Positions 49,688 to 58,723 are shown, counted from the stretch's first letter. The stretch: 64,000 nt of DNA from Ectopseudomonas chengduensis (GCF_900102635.1 NZ_FMZQ01000012.1:124001-188000), one strand, 5' to 3'. Translations and numbers: made by a program. The notes: generated by a model from the sequence alone, not told the origin.

Positions 49688-50173
49688 CTACTTGGCCAGG
49701 CGTTCCAGGCCGGTAAAGGGGCAGGCTTCCAGCAAGGTACTGAGGCTGCGGCCGTCCGGAAGCTGCAGTTCTGCGGCCAGTTCGGCCAGCGGATAGAGCA
49801 CGAAGGGGCGCGCCTGCATGTGGTAGTGCGGCACGGTCAAACGCTCATCGTCGATCAGACGCTCACCGAACAGCAGGATGTCCAGGTCCAATGTGCGCGG
49901 GCCCCAGCGCTCGGCCTTGCGCACGCGTCCCTGTTCCTGCTCGATGCGTTGCAGCGCATCAAGCAACTGCCAGGGCTCCAGCTCGGTATCCAGCGCCGCC
50001 ACGGCGTTGACGTAACGCGGTTGATCAGCAGGGCCAAGGGGATCGCTGATGTAGAACGACGAGTGCGCCTGTAATTGGCTGCGTGGCAACTGCGCGATGG
50101 CGTGCAAGGCCGCGCGCAGCTGTTGCAGTGGCTCGGCCAGGTTGCTGCCGAGGCCGATGTAAACCCGCTCCAT
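49688..50173 (-). CDS. folK: HPPK, 6-hydroxymethyl-dihydropterin pyrophosphokinase FolK
   Basis: 161-aa kinase preceding FolP (encoded at 24604) in folate synthesis. YIGLGSNLAEPLQQLRAAL at the N-terminus, SSFYISDPLGPADQPRYVNAVAAL, and the catalytic RWGPRTLDLDILLFGERLIDDERLTVPH with its Asp pair are all present. The start is ATG 50173, overlapping the pcnB stop (TGATG). The pcnB-folK coupling is conserved in gammaproteobacteria. Confidence 0.96.
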   Translation of the reverse strand: MERVYIGLGSNLAEPLQQLRAALHAIAQLPRSQLQAHSSFYISDPLGPADQPRYVNAVAALDTELEPWQLLDALQRIEQEQGRVRKAERWGPRTLDLDILLFGERLIDDERLTVPHYHMQARPFVLYPLAELAAELQLPDGRSLSTLLEACPFTGLERLAK

Positions 50174-51567
50174 CACTCGCCGCCGCTTTCGTCGCTGCGC
50201 TTACGGCGATTGTTGTTGCTGCGGCGACGTTTGCGCGGCGCGTTGCCGGTGCTTTCGCCTTTGCTGGCGAGGTCGCGAATCATCTGCCGACGCTCGCTGT
50301 CGTTGGCGTCCTGATAGTCCGTCCACCATTCGCCCAGGCCACCGGTGTCTTCCCCGGCCAGTTCGCGCAGCAGGAGAAAGTCATAGCCGGCGCGGAAGCG
50401 CGGATTTTCAAGCAACAGGTCGGCGCGTTTACCGCTGCGGCGCGGCAGGCGTTCCTGCATGTCCCAGATCTCGCGAATCGGGATGGTGAAGCGCTTGGGT
50501 ACTGCAATGCGCTGGCACTGCTCGGCGATCAGTTCATGGGCAGCTTCCTGCATCGCCGGAATCGGCGGCATGCCCTTGTTCTGCAGTTGCAGTACACGGG
50601 CCGGCAGCGCAGGCCAGAGCAGCGCCGCGAAGAGGAAGGCCGGCGTGACCGACTTGCCATCGTGAATGCGGTCGTCGGTGTTGATCAGCGCCTGGCGGAT
50701 CAGCTTCTCGGTGTACTGCGGATTCTGCTTGAGCGCTGCACCACTGGCCGGGAACAGCTGGGCGAACAGGTCGTGTTCGAGCAGCAGGTCGAAGGTGTAT
50801 TCGGCGTAACCGGAGAGGAACAGCTTGAGTACTTCGTCGAACAGACGCGCCGAGGGAATGTCGCGCAACATTGGTGCCAGGCGGCGAATTGGCGCGGCGC
50901 TGTGCTTTTCGATCTCGAAGTCGAGCTTGGCGGCGAAGCGCACCGCACGCAGCATGCGCACCGGGTCTTCCAGGTAACGCTGTTCCGGGTCACCGATCAG
51001 GCGCACCAGATGGTTACGCACGTCATGCATGCCGCGGGCATAGTCGAGGATATGTTCCTGAGTCGGATCGTAGTACAGCGCATTGATGGTGAAGTCGCGG
51101 CGCTGGGCATCGTCTTCCAGTGTGCCGTAGACGTTGTCGCGCAGAATGCGGCCGCTCTCGTGGCGCGACGCCAGATTGCTGTTCTCTTCCTCATCACCCT
51201 GGGGGTGATTGGCGCGGAAGGTGGCCACTTCGATGATCTCGCGACCGAAGTGGACGTGTACCAGCTTGAAGCGGCGGCCGATCACCCGGGCGTTACGGAA
51301 TTCCGCGCGGACCTGCTCGGGCGTGGCACTGGTCGCCACGTCGAAATCCTTGGGGTCGATATCCAGCAGCAGGTCACGTACACAGCCGCCGACCAGATAG
51401 GCCTGGTAGCCGGCCTTCTGCAGGCGCTCGACCACGCTGATGGCGTGACGGCTGATCTCGTTGCGCTTGAGCGGGTGTTGGCTACTGCTCAGCACTTCGG
51501 GAGTGCTGCGTGGACGTGGGGCACGGCGCAGAGGTGAATGGAAAGATTTGAACAGCTTTTTCAGCAT
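50173..51567 (-). CDS. pcnB: Poly(A) polymerase I PcnB
   Basis: 464-aa class II nucleotidyltransferase that adds poly(A) tails and promotes RNA decay. Active-site segment YLVGGCVRDLLLDIDPKDFDVATSATPEQ carries the GG and DxD motif. RRDFTINALYYDPTQEHILDYARGMHDV and EDPVRMLRAVRFAAKLDFEIE are core. An Arg/Lys-rich C-terminal tail (RKRRRSNNNRRKRSDE) is typical. The start is ATG 51567 (MLKKLFKSFHSP); the GTG three codons earlier lacks support. The crcZ region lies immediately upstream. Confidence 0.96.
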   Translation of the reverse strand: MLKKLFKSFHSPLRRAPRPRSTPEVLSSSQHPLKRNEISRHAISVVERLQKAGYQAYLVGGCVRDLLLDIDPKDFDVATSATPEQVRAEFRNARVIGRRFKLVHVHFGREIIEVATFRANHPQGDEEENSNLASRHESGRILRDNVYGTLEDDAQRRDFTINALYYDPTQEHILDYARGMHDVRNHLVRLIGDPEQRYLEDPVRMLRAVRFAAKLDFEIEKHSAAPIRRLAPMLRDIPSARLFDEVLKLFLSGYAEYTFDLLLEHDLFAQLFPASGAALKQNPQYTEKLIRQALINTDDRIHDGKSVTPAFLFAALLWPALPARVLQLQNKGMPPIPAMQEAAHELIAEQCQRIAVPKRFTIPIREIWDMQERLPRRSGKRADLLLENPRFRAGYDFLLLRELAGEDTGGLGEWWTDYQDANDSERRQMIRDLASKGESTGNAPRKRRRSNNNRRKRSDESGGE

Positions 51568-51777
51568 GGGATGCACTGTTTGGAGTAGTGGTCGGCCTGC
51601 TGCGCATGCGCTTGAAAATCGAATTGCGTGAGCATCACGGCGTTAAGAGCAGTTTGCTTCGGCAAGGTTTTTCAACTGCATGCGAAACGATGACCGCATG
51701 ATTGCTGCGGATTCTAGCATCGTGTCGGGAGAAGGTGTGTAGAAGGGCGGCAGGCGGGGATCCGAGGACCGGAAGCT

Positions 51778-52140
51778 ACTGGGGGAGCCGAAGCTCCCCC
51801 CCAAGTTGGTGCGTGCTATGTTTTTATTGTTATTGAGGGCCTGTTGTTTTTGTTGTTCGGCCCTTCCCGGCTTGCCGTGGCTTACCGGGTGCTCCCCAGA
51901 GAGGGGAGCCAATAGCAAACGGATTTCTTTGGACGCTGATGCTGCCTTAATCAACCAGTTCCGGCGCTGCCTCGAGGCAGTTTTATTGTTCTCAGTCTGG
52001 TCGCTGGGGCGAACCCCTCGCGGCAACTCCTCTCCAAAAGAATCAGTTAGCTGCGCCTCCGTACCTTGTTGTTTTTGTTGTTCTGGAGTCGTTACGTCTT
52101 GTTCTTATTGTGTAGGGCATTGCTTGTTATTGTTGTTGTG
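51778..52140 (-). ncRNA. crcZ: CrcZ, Hfq/Crc-sequestering small RNA
   Basis: In Pseudomonas the sRNA CrcZ lies between cbrB and pcnB, driven by a CbrB-activated sigma-54 promoter. Here, reading minus strand from the predicted start at about 52140 (GCACAACAACAATAACAAGC), there are six A-rich AAnAAnAA-type blocks: 52124-52139, 52099-52111, 52065-52084, 51981-51990, 51842-51857 and 51820-51836. No ORF of substance is present. The 3' end is set at the GGGGGAGC-TTCG-GCTCCCCC hairpin (51781-51800); no U-run follows, so the end is approximate. About 360 nt compared with roughly 400 nt in P. aeruginosa. Confidence 0.88.
51781..51800 (-). terminator. UUCG-capped hairpin at the likely 3' end of CrcZ
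   Basis: An 8-bp perfect stem capped by a C-UUCG-G tetraloop on the minus strand. It lacks a following T-run (AGTAGCTT), so it may protect a processed 3' end rather than terminate by itself. Confidence 0.6.
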
Positions 52141-52150
52141 CCAGAGATAA

Positions 52151-52166
52151 AGCAGATGCCGTGCCA
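52151..52166 (-). promoter_or_regulatory. Sigma-54 promoter of crcZ
   Basis: On the minus strand TGGCACGGCATCTGCT has GG and GC at exact -24/-12 spacing with one mismatch to TGGCACGnnnnTTGCW. It is placed 11 nt upstream of the first A-rich block of CrcZ. It should be activated by CbrB, encoded 170 nt upstream. Confidence 0.88.
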
Positions 52167-52226
52167 GTTTTTGCGATTCCTTTTAAATCAAGGGCTTGCG
52201 GCAATCTTGGGGGTTCGGTGGGGGAG

Positions 52227-52265
52227 AAAAAGGCCGGGTTTTCGTTACCGATAGACCCGGCCTTT
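52227..52265 (-). terminator. Terminator of cbrB
   Basis: AAAGGCCGGGT pairs with ACCCGGCCTTT around a 15-nt loop, with a TTTTT tract on the minus strand. It separates cbrB from the independently transcribed crcZ. Confidence 0.88.
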
Positions 52266-52336
52266 GTTACGAGATATTGAAACGGTAACAACCTGTGGAA
52301 TCCCTGTGCGGGCAGGATGTCACCGCGGCCATGGCG

Positions 52337-53770
52337 TCAAGGGCCGCTGGTCACACCGGATTTGCGTCGCGGAATGCCCAGGCGCTGACGGCGTTCCCAC
52401 AGACATTTGCGACTGATGCCCAACTTGCGTGCCAGCTCGGTCTCGGTCATGTGGTCCTGATGCTCGAGGACGAAGTGCTGGAAGTAGTCCTCCAGTGACA
52501 GATCCTCGGTAGGTTCGTGGCTGTTGCCACTGCTCTGTCCGCCTGCCGCCGGCAGACCGAAGTCCTCGTCATCCAGATCGTCCAACTCGATGTCGATGCC
52601 CAGCAGGTCCGCGGAAATTTCCGTACCCTCGCAGAGAATCACCGCGCGCTCGATGGCGTTTTCCAGTTCGCGCACGTTACCCGGCCAGGGGTAATGGCGT
52701 ATCGCCTGCTCGGCATCATGAGCGAAGCGCAACGGCTCGCGGCCCATACGGGTGTACTGGCGCACGAGGAACGCCTGGGCGATCTCGGTCACGTCGCTGC
52801 CTCGCTCACGCAGCGCTGGCAGCTTGAGGGCGATGACGTGCAGGCGGTAATAGAGGTCTTCGCGAAACTGGCCGGTCTTGGCCAGCGTCTTCAGGTCGCG
52901 GTGCGTAGCAGCGATCAGACGTACGTCGACCTTCTGCGACTGCACCGAGCCGACCCGGCGAATTTCGCCTTCCTGCAGCACGCGCAGCAGACGGGCTTGG
53001 GCTTCCAGCGGCAGCTCGCCAATTTCGTCGAGGAACAGCGTGCCACCGTCGGCCGCTTCCACCAGGCCGGCACGCCCGGCGCTGGCGCCGGTGAAGGCGC
53101 CTTTTTCGTGGCCGAACAGTTCGGACTCGATCAGGGTTTCCGGAATGGCGGCGCAGTTCACCGAAATCAGCGGTGCCTTGGCGCGCTTGGAGAGGTTGTG
53201 CAGGGCTCGCGCAACCAGCTCCTTGCCCGTACCGGACTCACCCTGCACCAGCACATTGGAGTCGGTGGGGGCGACCTTGCGAATCTTGCTATAGAGCTCC
53301 TGCATGGCCGCGCAGGAACCGATGATGCCGATCTCGCCGTTGGCGTTGTCGACGATTTTCTCGGTATTGCCACTGCGCGTGTTGCTGTTGGCAGCTGGCG
53401 CGGGTGCGCTCTTGGCGTCCTGGCGGTCACGCAGGATGCGGGCAACCGCCTGCAGCATTTCGTCGTGATCGAAGGGCTTGGCGATGTAATCGACTGCGCC
53501 CATCTTCATCGAGTCCACCGCCGAGCGCAGGCTGGCGTAGCTGGTCATGATCAGCACCGGGGTGCCTTCGGCCAGTTTGATCAGTTCGGTGCCAGGCGCC
53601 CCGGGCAGGCGCAGGTCGCTGACGATCAGGTCGAAGGTGGGAATGCTGTAGCGTTCCTGGGCTTCCTGTACCGAGCCAGCTTCGCTGACCTGGTACTGAT
53701 TGCGTTCGAGCAGGCGGCGCAAGGCAGAGCGGATAATGGTTTCGTCTTCGACGATAAGAATATGTGGCAT
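52337..53770 (-). CDS. cbrB: Sigma-54 response regulator CbrB
   Basis: 477-aa NtrC-family activator. Receiver domain (1-120) with phospho-acceptor Asp in FDLIVSDLRLPGAPG near residue 52. The AAA+ domain has Walker A GESGTGKE, the sigma-54 contact loop KGAFTGASAGR and GGTLFLDEIGELPLEAQ. The C-terminal Fis-type helix-turn-helix is ETELARKLGISRKCLWERRQRLG. The start is ATG 53770 (MPHILIVEDET). Partner kinase CbrA lies 55 nt upstream. It controls carbon/nitrogen use, chiefly through CrcZ, whose gene is adjacent. Confidence 0.97.
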   Translation of the reverse strand: MPHILIVEDETIIRSALRRLLERNQYQVSEAGSVQEAQERYSIPTFDLIVSDLRLPGAPGTELIKLAEGTPVLIMTSYASLRSAVDSMKMGAVDYIAKPFDHDEMLQAVARILRDRQDAKSAPAPAANSNTRSGNTEKIVDNANGEIGIIGSCAAMQELYSKIRKVAPTDSNVLVQGESGTGKELVARALHNLSKRAKAPLISVNCAAIPETLIESELFGHEKGAFTGASAGRAGLVEAADGGTLFLDEIGELPLEAQARLLRVLQEGEIRRVGSVQSQKVDVRLIAATHRDLKTLAKTGQFREDLYYRLHVIALKLPALRERGSDVTEIAQAFLVRQYTRMGREPLRFAHDAEQAIRHYPWPGNVRELENAIERAVILCEGTEISADLLGIDIELDDLDDEDFGLPAAGGQSSGNSHEPTEDLSLEDYFQHFVLEHQDHMTETELARKLGISRKCLWERRQRLGIPRRKSGVTSGP

Positions 53771-53825
53771 CAATTCGGTCTCTCGACGGTCACGGAGGTG
53801 CCGTTGGCAGCCTCTCTCTCGCTGT

Positions 53826-56780
53826 TTACATCGCTACGGACGTCGCCTCGACATGCCTTGGCAGGGTGACCCGAATTCGAGTGCCCAATTGGCGCTCGGG
53901 GTCAGCCGGGCTGTCGATTGTTATCTGTCCATAATGCTCTTCCACGATCGAATAGACCAGCGCGAGGCCCAGGCCGGTCCCCTCGCCGGGGTCCTTGGTG
54001 GTGAAGAAGGGTTCGAACAGGCGGTCGATGATCGCCTTGGGAATACCGCTGCCTTCGTCCTCGACGATCAGGTCGACGGTATGTTCGCTGGCTTCGCTGC
54101 GCACACGGATGGCGCCGCCCGGTGGCGAGGCGTCACGCGCGTTGGATAGCAGGTTGATCAGTACCTGGGCCAGACGCTGCGGATCGCCACAGGCCCAGTG
54201 CTGCGGATCGCACAGGTTGTAGAACTGGATGTCGAAGTTGCGTTTGTTCAGCGACAGCAGGCCGATGGCGTCCTGTGCCACGTCGGCCAGGCAAACAGGC
54301 TCGTCACTGCGCTGGTGACTGCCGGAATGGGCGAAGCTCATCAGCGACTGGACGATGCGCGAGACGCGCTTGGTCTGTTCGAGTATCTGCCCACTGATTT
54401 CGGTCAGCTCGGCATCGGCCTCACGTTCTTCGCGAAGGTTCTGCGCCAGGCAGGCGATGCCGGTGATCGGGTTGCCGATCTCATGGGCCACGCCAGCGGC
54501 CAGGCGGCCGATGCTGGCCAGGCGTTCGGAGTGCACCAGCTTGTCTTCGAGCATCTGCGTTTCGGTCTGGTCTTCGACCAGCAGCACCAGGCCGCTGTTA
54601 CCGGGCGCCAGTGGCTCGTTGATGGCTGCCTTGTGCAGGTTGAGCCAGCGGATCTGGCCGTCGAGCGCCAGGTGCTGTTTATGCAGGTGCTGATCCGGGC
54701 GTTCGATGAAGTCCTGCAGCAGGCTCTGCCAGGGTTCGCTCAGGGTGCTCAGGCGCGAGCCGACGATGCGCTGCGCGGGGATGTCGGTGAGCTCTTCCAT
54801 GGCCCGGTTCCACATCAGGATCTCCTGATCCTTGGCCAGCGAGCACACGCCCATTGGCAGCTCCTGCAGGGTCTGGCGGTGGTAGCGGCGCAGGGCATCG
54901 AGCTCGGCGGCGAGGCCGGTGAGGCGCGACTGGTAGTCTTCCAGGCGGCTTTCGATGAAGTGGATGTCTTCGGTGACATAACCCTCGCTGCCGGACTTGT
55001 AGGGCAGGAAGGTTTCCACGATGTCCTGCGCCACGCTCGGCCCCATCAGGCCGGACAGGTTGGCCTCGATGCGGTCACGCAGGCGGCGCAGGGCGTAGGG
55101 ACGGCTCTCGTCGAAGGGCAGATGCAGATCGCGCAGAGCCTGTTCGACTTCGCGTTGTGCCGTCTTGGCGCCAAGCGGCTTGGCCAGTTGCGCGGCAAAG
55201 TCCTGCGGCGATACCGCCACCAGCTCGCGTCGTTGCGGGCGGCGCACATTGTCCACCGCGCAGGCTTCGGCGGCGCTCTTTTCCTCGGGGCTGGCCTCGG
55301 TGAACAGCGACACCAGGGTGAACACCAGTACGTTGGCGGCGAGCGAGGCAATGGCTGCGAGGTGCCAGCTGGCGTCGTCGAGTACATAGATGACGTTGAA
55401 CAGCGGCAGGTAGAAGCCTTCCAGGTTGCCCAGCAGCGGCAGCAGCATGGTCAGTGCCCAGACACTGATGCCGGCCAGCAAGCCGGCGATAAAGCCGCGG
55501 CGATTGGCCGTTTGCCAATACAGCACCGAGAGCACACCGGGCAGGAACTGCAGGGTGGCGACGAAGGCGACGATACCGAGGTTGGCCAGGTCCTGCTGGG
55601 CGCCGAGCAGCAGGTAGAAGCCGTAGCCGGCCATGATGATGCAGGCGATCAGCGTGCGGCGGGTCCACTTCAGCCAGCGGTAGATGTTGCCCTCGGCCGG
55701 TGGCTGGTAGAGCGGCAGCACCAGGTGGTTCAGCGCCATGCCCGACAGCGCCAGGGTGGAAACGATGATCAGCCCGCTGGAGGCGGAGAGGCCGCCGACA
55801 TAGGCCAGCAGCGCCAGCGCCTCGCTGTTCACGGCGATGCCCAGGCCCAGGGTGAAGTATTCCGGGTTGGTGGTGGCGCCAAGCTTGAGACCGGCCCAGA
55901 GGATCAGTGGTACAGCCAGGCTCATCAGCAGCAAGAACAGCGGCAGGCCCCAGCTGGCGCTGACCATGGCGCGTGGATTGAGATTCTCGGTGAAGGTCAT
56001 GTGGTACATGTGCGGCATGACGATGGCCGAGGCGAAGAACACCAGCAGCAGGGTGCGCCACGGGCCTTCCTGCAGCGGCGTGTGCAGCGTGGCCAGCGCC
56101 GCCTGGTTCTGCACCAGCCACAATTCCAGCTCACGCGGGCCTCCGAACACCTGATACAGCGCGTACCAGCCGATGACGCCGAGGGCGACCAGCTTGACCA
56201 GCGATTCGAAGGCGATGGCGAACACCAGGCCTTCGTGCTTCTCGCGCGTAGCGATATGGCGCGCACCGAACAGGATGGTGAAGAGGATGATCAGGCCGCA
56301 GTAGCTCAGCGCCACTTTTTCCTGCAGCGGCTCGCGGCTGAGGATGCCGATGGAGTCGGCCACCGCCTGGATCTGCAGGGCCAGCAGCGGCAGCACGCCG
56401 ATGAGCATGAACAGCGTGGTCAGTGCGCCGGCCCAGGTGCTGCGAAAGCGAAAGGCGAACAGGTCGGCCAACGATGACAGCTGGTAGGTACGGGTGATGC
56501 GCAGGATCGGGTAGAGCAGCACCGGTGCCAGCAGGAAGGCACCGGAAACGCCGAGGTAACTGGCAAGGAAACCGTAGCCGTACTGATAGGCCAGGCCCAC
56601 CGTGCCGTAGAAGGCCCAGGCGCTGGCATAGACGCCCAGCGACAGGGTGTAGGTCAGCGGGTGGCGGATGATCCAGCGGGGGATAAGGCCGTGTTCACTG
56701 ACCCAGGCGACGCCGAACAGCACCAGCAGATAGCCGGCGCTGATCAGGATCAGTTCGCTCAGGCTAAAGCTCGTCAGCAT
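53826..56780 (-). CDS. cbrA: Transporter-linked sensor kinase CbrA
   Basis: 984-aa sensor. The first ~500 residues form an SLC5/SSS-type transporter with about 13 hydrophobic spans (ELILISAGYLLVLFGVAWV onward; SASWGLPLFLLLMSLAVPL). A linker (ASPEEKSAAEACAVDN...), a STAC-like segment and a PAS domain (SLAKDQEILMWNRAMEEL) follow. HisKA has the H-box ASIGRLAAGVAHEIGNPITG, and the HATPase has LSNARDAS, VEDEGSGIPK and GEGTGLGLALVYSIVEEH. Transport-coupled sensing (histidine in related species) is known for the family. It overlaps the upstream cbrX-like gene by 17 nt. Confidence 0.97.
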   Translation of the reverse strand: MLTSFSLSELILISAGYLLVLFGVAWVSEHGLIPRWIIRHPLTYTLSLGVYASAWAFYGTVGLAYQYGYGFLASYLGVSGAFLLAPVLLYPILRITRTYQLSSLADLFAFRFRSTWAGALTTLFMLIGVLPLLALQIQAVADSIGILSREPLQEKVALSYCGLIILFTILFGARHIATREKHEGLVFAIAFESLVKLVALGVIGWYALYQVFGGPRELELWLVQNQAALATLHTPLQEGPWRTLLLVFFASAIVMPHMYHMTFTENLNPRAMVSASWGLPLFLLLMSLAVPLILWAGLKLGATTNPEYFTLGLGIAVNSEALALLAYVGGLSASSGLIIVSTLALSGMALNHLVLPLYQPPAEGNIYRWLKWTRRTLIACIIMAGYGFYLLLGAQQDLANLGIVAFVATLQFLPGVLSVLYWQTANRRGFIAGLLAGISVWALTMLLPLLGNLEGFYLPLFNVIYVLDDASWHLAAIASLAANVLVFTLVSLFTEASPEEKSAAEACAVDNVRRPQRRELVAVSPQDFAAQLAKPLGAKTAQREVEQALRDLHLPFDESRPYALRRLRDRIEANLSGLMGPSVAQDIVETFLPYKSGSEGYVTEDIHFIESRLEDYQSRLTGLAAELDALRRYHRQTLQELPMGVCSLAKDQEILMWNRAMEELTDIPAQRIVGSRLSTLSEPWQSLLQDFIERPDQHLHKQHLALDGQIRWLNLHKAAINEPLAPGNSGLVLLVEDQTETQMLEDKLVHSERLASIGRLAAGVAHEIGNPITGIACLAQNLREEREADAELTEISGQILEQTKRVSRIVQSLMSFAHSGSHQRSDEPVCLADVAQDAIGLLSLNKRNFDIQFYNLCDPQHWACGDPQRLAQVLINLLSNARDASPPGGAIRVRSEASEHTVDLIVEDEGSGIPKAIIDRLFEPFFTTKDPGEGTGLGLALVYSIVEEHYGQITIDSPADPERQLGTRIRVTLPRHVEATSVAM

Positions 56781-56940
56781 CGCGTTGGCTCTGAAGAATG
56801 AAGGTGACGACGATCAGGATCAGCCACAGCAGATAAGGCCGATACCAGGCGCCATTGGGGTCGATCCACCAGTCCATGATGGCCGGTGAGAACAGGTAGA
56901 TCCCCACTACCAGGATCAGAACCAGTCGGTAGATATACAT
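56764..56940 (-). CDS. cbrX: CbrX-like small membrane protein upstream of cbrA
   Basis: 58-aa protein with two hydrophobic helices (YRLVLILVVGIYLFSPAIMDWW and YRPYLLWLILIVVTFIL) and a short charged tail QSQRDADEL. The ATG at 56940 fits; in-frame codons to 57072 run through the REP-like element and are rejected. It overlaps the cbrA start by 17 nt, implying coupled translation. A small gene in this place has been described in Pseudomonas as cbrX; its biochemical role is not established. Possibly it tunes CbrA membrane insertion or abundance. Confidence 0.82.
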   Translation of the reverse strand: MYIYRLVLILVVGIYLFSPAIMDWWIDPNGAWYRPYLLWLILIVVTFILQSQRDADEL

Positions 56941-57022
56941 GTGACATCTCGTCGAAAGATGCCGCGATGGTAAAGGATGCCGCGCATCGCAAGCCACAAA
57001 CTTGAAGCCAGCTTGTCTGGCG

Positions 57023-57082
57023 CGTAGCCCGGATGAAATCCAGGGGGCCTGCACATCGTTCCCGGATTGCATCCGGGCTACG
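57023..57082. repeat. REP-like paired inverted element, copy 2
   Basis: The left arm 57023-57045 (CGTAGCCCGGATGAAATCC...) is a near-perfect inverted copy of the right arm 57061-57082. The right arm is identical over 22 nt to 9325-9346. It fills the gap between gluQ and the cbrX-like gene. Confidence 0.8.
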
Positions 57083-57083
57083 G

Positions 57084-57968
57084 CTACTTCAATTGCGCTT
57101 CGGCCAGGGTGCGGCTGCGTGGAATGCGCGTGGCGTCCCAGTGGGTGATGCCCCAGGCCAGAAGCTCGGCAGGTGCCGCGCCTTGCAGGTCGGTGGGTGG
57201 CTGCTGGCCCAGCGCCCGCAGGGCACGCAGCAGCAGAGGCCCGGCCTGGTCGGCGGGCAGCGGTGGCGAGCGGTAGCTCTTGCCCAGCTTGTGGCCATCG
57301 GGCTGGATGATCAGCGGCACGTGCAGATAACGCGGTTGTGACAGCCCGAGCAGCTCCTGCAGGTACAACTGGCGCGGCGTGGAGTCGAGCAGGTCGGCGC
57401 CACGCACCACGTCGGTCACGCCCTGCCAGGCATCGTCCAGCACTACGGCGAGCTGATAGGCAAACAGGCCGTCACGGCGGCGAATCACGAAGTCGCCGAC
57501 TTCTCGGCCCAGGTGCTGACGAAATTCGCCCTGCACGCGGTCGATGAAGTGGTAGTCCAGCTCCGGTACGCGCAGGCGGATGGCGGCGTCGTGATCAGGA
57601 TGGCAGGCGTTACGGCAGAGCCCCGGATAGATGCCGGCGTAGCCTTCCAGTTGCTTGCGCGAACAGGTGCACGCATAGGCCAGGCCCTGACTGAACAGGC
57701 GGGCGATCACTGCTGTGTATTCGGCATGCCGCTCGCTCTGGCGCACCAGTTCGCCGTCCCACTCGAAACCGTAGGTCTCCAGCGTGCGCAGGATCGCGTC
57801 CTGTGCGCCAGGTATTTCCCGTGGCGGGTCGAGGTCCTCCATGCGCAGCAGCCAGCGACCGCCGACGGCGCGGGCATCGAGGTAGGAGGCGAGGGCGGCG
57901 ACCAGCGAACCGAAGTGCAGATAGCCGCTGGGCGTGGGGGCGAAGCGCCCGATATAGGCAGTGTTCAT
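57084..57968 (-). CDS. gluQ: Glutamyl-Q tRNA(Asp) synthetase GluQ (YadB)
   Basis: 294-aa truncated GluRS paralogue that attaches glutamate to queuosine-34 of tRNA-Asp. Catalytic HIGH-like RFAPTPSGYLHFGSLVAAL at the N-terminus, KMSKS-like HKLGKSYR near residue 228, and a zinc knuckle YACTCSRKQLEG...YPGLCRNAC (residues ~97-118). It lacks the anticodon-binding domain of true GluRS. Located downstream of dksA, the conserved dksA-gluQ pair. Confidence 0.96.
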   Translation of the reverse strand: MNTAYIGRFAPTPSGYLHFGSLVAALASYLDARAVGGRWLLRMEDLDPPREIPGAQDAILRTLETYGFEWDGELVRQSERHAEYTAVIARLFSQGLAYACTCSRKQLEGYAGIYPGLCRNACHPDHDAAIRLRVPELDYHFIDRVQGEFRQHLGREVGDFVIRRRDGLFAYQLAVVLDDAWQGVTDVVRGADLLDSTPRQLYLQELLGLSQPRYLHVPLIIQPDGHKLGKSYRSPPLPADQAGPLLLRALRALGQQPPTDLQGAAPAELLAWGITHWDATRIPRSRTLAEAQLK

Positions 57969-57991
57969 GGGGCCAAGGCCAGAAACAGAGC

Positions 57992-58010
57992 GGGGCGCCT
58001 AAGCGCCCCG
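57992..58010 (-). terminator. Weak hairpin between dksA and gluQ
   Basis: GGGGCGC pairs with GCGCCCC around a short loop, followed on the minus strand by GCTCTGTTTCTGG. It may attenuate transcription from dksA into gluQ. Confidence 0.5.
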
Positions 58011-58018
58011 TCGTCAGA

Positions 58019-58465
58019 TCAGGAACCGATCTGCTTTTCCTTGATTTCCGCCAGCGTCTTGCAGTCGATGCAAAGAGTCGCGGTCGGGCGGGCTTCGAGG
58101 CGGCGGATGCCGATTTCGACGCCGCAGGAGTCGCACCAACCGTAATCGTTGTCTTCGATCAGTTGCAGCGTCTCGTCGATCTTCTTGATCAGCTTGCGCT
58201 CGCGGTCACGGGCGCGCAGTTCCAGGCTGAACTCTTCTTCCTGGCTGGCGCGGTCGGCCGGGTCCGGGAAGTTGGCCGCTTCGTCCTGCATGTGGTGCAC
58301 GGTACGGTCGACTTCCTGCATCAGCTCCAGCTTCCACTTATTGAGGATGCTGGTGAAGTGAGCGCGCATCGGCTCGCTCATGTATTCCTCGCCCTTCTTC
58401 TCTTGATAAGGCTCGAAACCACGAATCAGCTGGCTGGTGCTTTTGGCTTTTTCTTTTGTGGGCAT
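58019..58465 (-). CDS. dksA: RNA polymerase-binding transcription factor DksA
   Basis: 148-aa secondary-channel factor that works with ppGpp. Coiled coil with tip residues in NFPDPADRASQEEEFSLELR (the Asp pair near 75-80). Zinc finger CDSCGVEIGIRRLEARPTAT...CIDC with all four Cys. The N-terminus MPTKEKAKSTSQLI is the Pseudomonas form. Full length. The divergent 258-nt region to the aminotransferase (58466-58723) shows no other gene. Confidence 0.98.
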   Translation of the reverse strand: MPTKEKAKSTSQLIRGFEPYQEKKGEEYMSEPMRAHFTSILNKWKLELMQEVDRTVHHMQDEAANFPDPADRASQEEEFSLELRARDRERKLIKKIDETLQLIEDNDYGWCDSCGVEIGIRRLEARPTATLCIDCKTLAEIKEKQIGS

Positions 58466-58723
58466 GGATGACGCCTCTCACTCTTTCTAATCCATCGCGC
58501 AGGTTATTCCATTGCCAGGCGTTTGTCCGGCCCTGCGACTGCAAGCCGGCGAACTTACCAGATCGAATCGGGGCGCGCTACTCCCGGTTGTCTCTGCCTT
58601 GTCCCGGGTGTGAACGAAATCTGCATGTGACTGGCCAGTAAGCGTAGCGGCGCTTTGGTGACCTTGCCGCGGGCTCAAGCTGCCCTGCTAGAATCCGCGC
58701 CTCGCAACCCTGAAGACAGACCC

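Noticed and set aside
51806..52150. Small plus-strand coding frame rich in Leu/Cys between pcnB and cbrB
   Set aside because: It is the complement of the A-rich CrcZ blocks; no ribosome site or family similarity.
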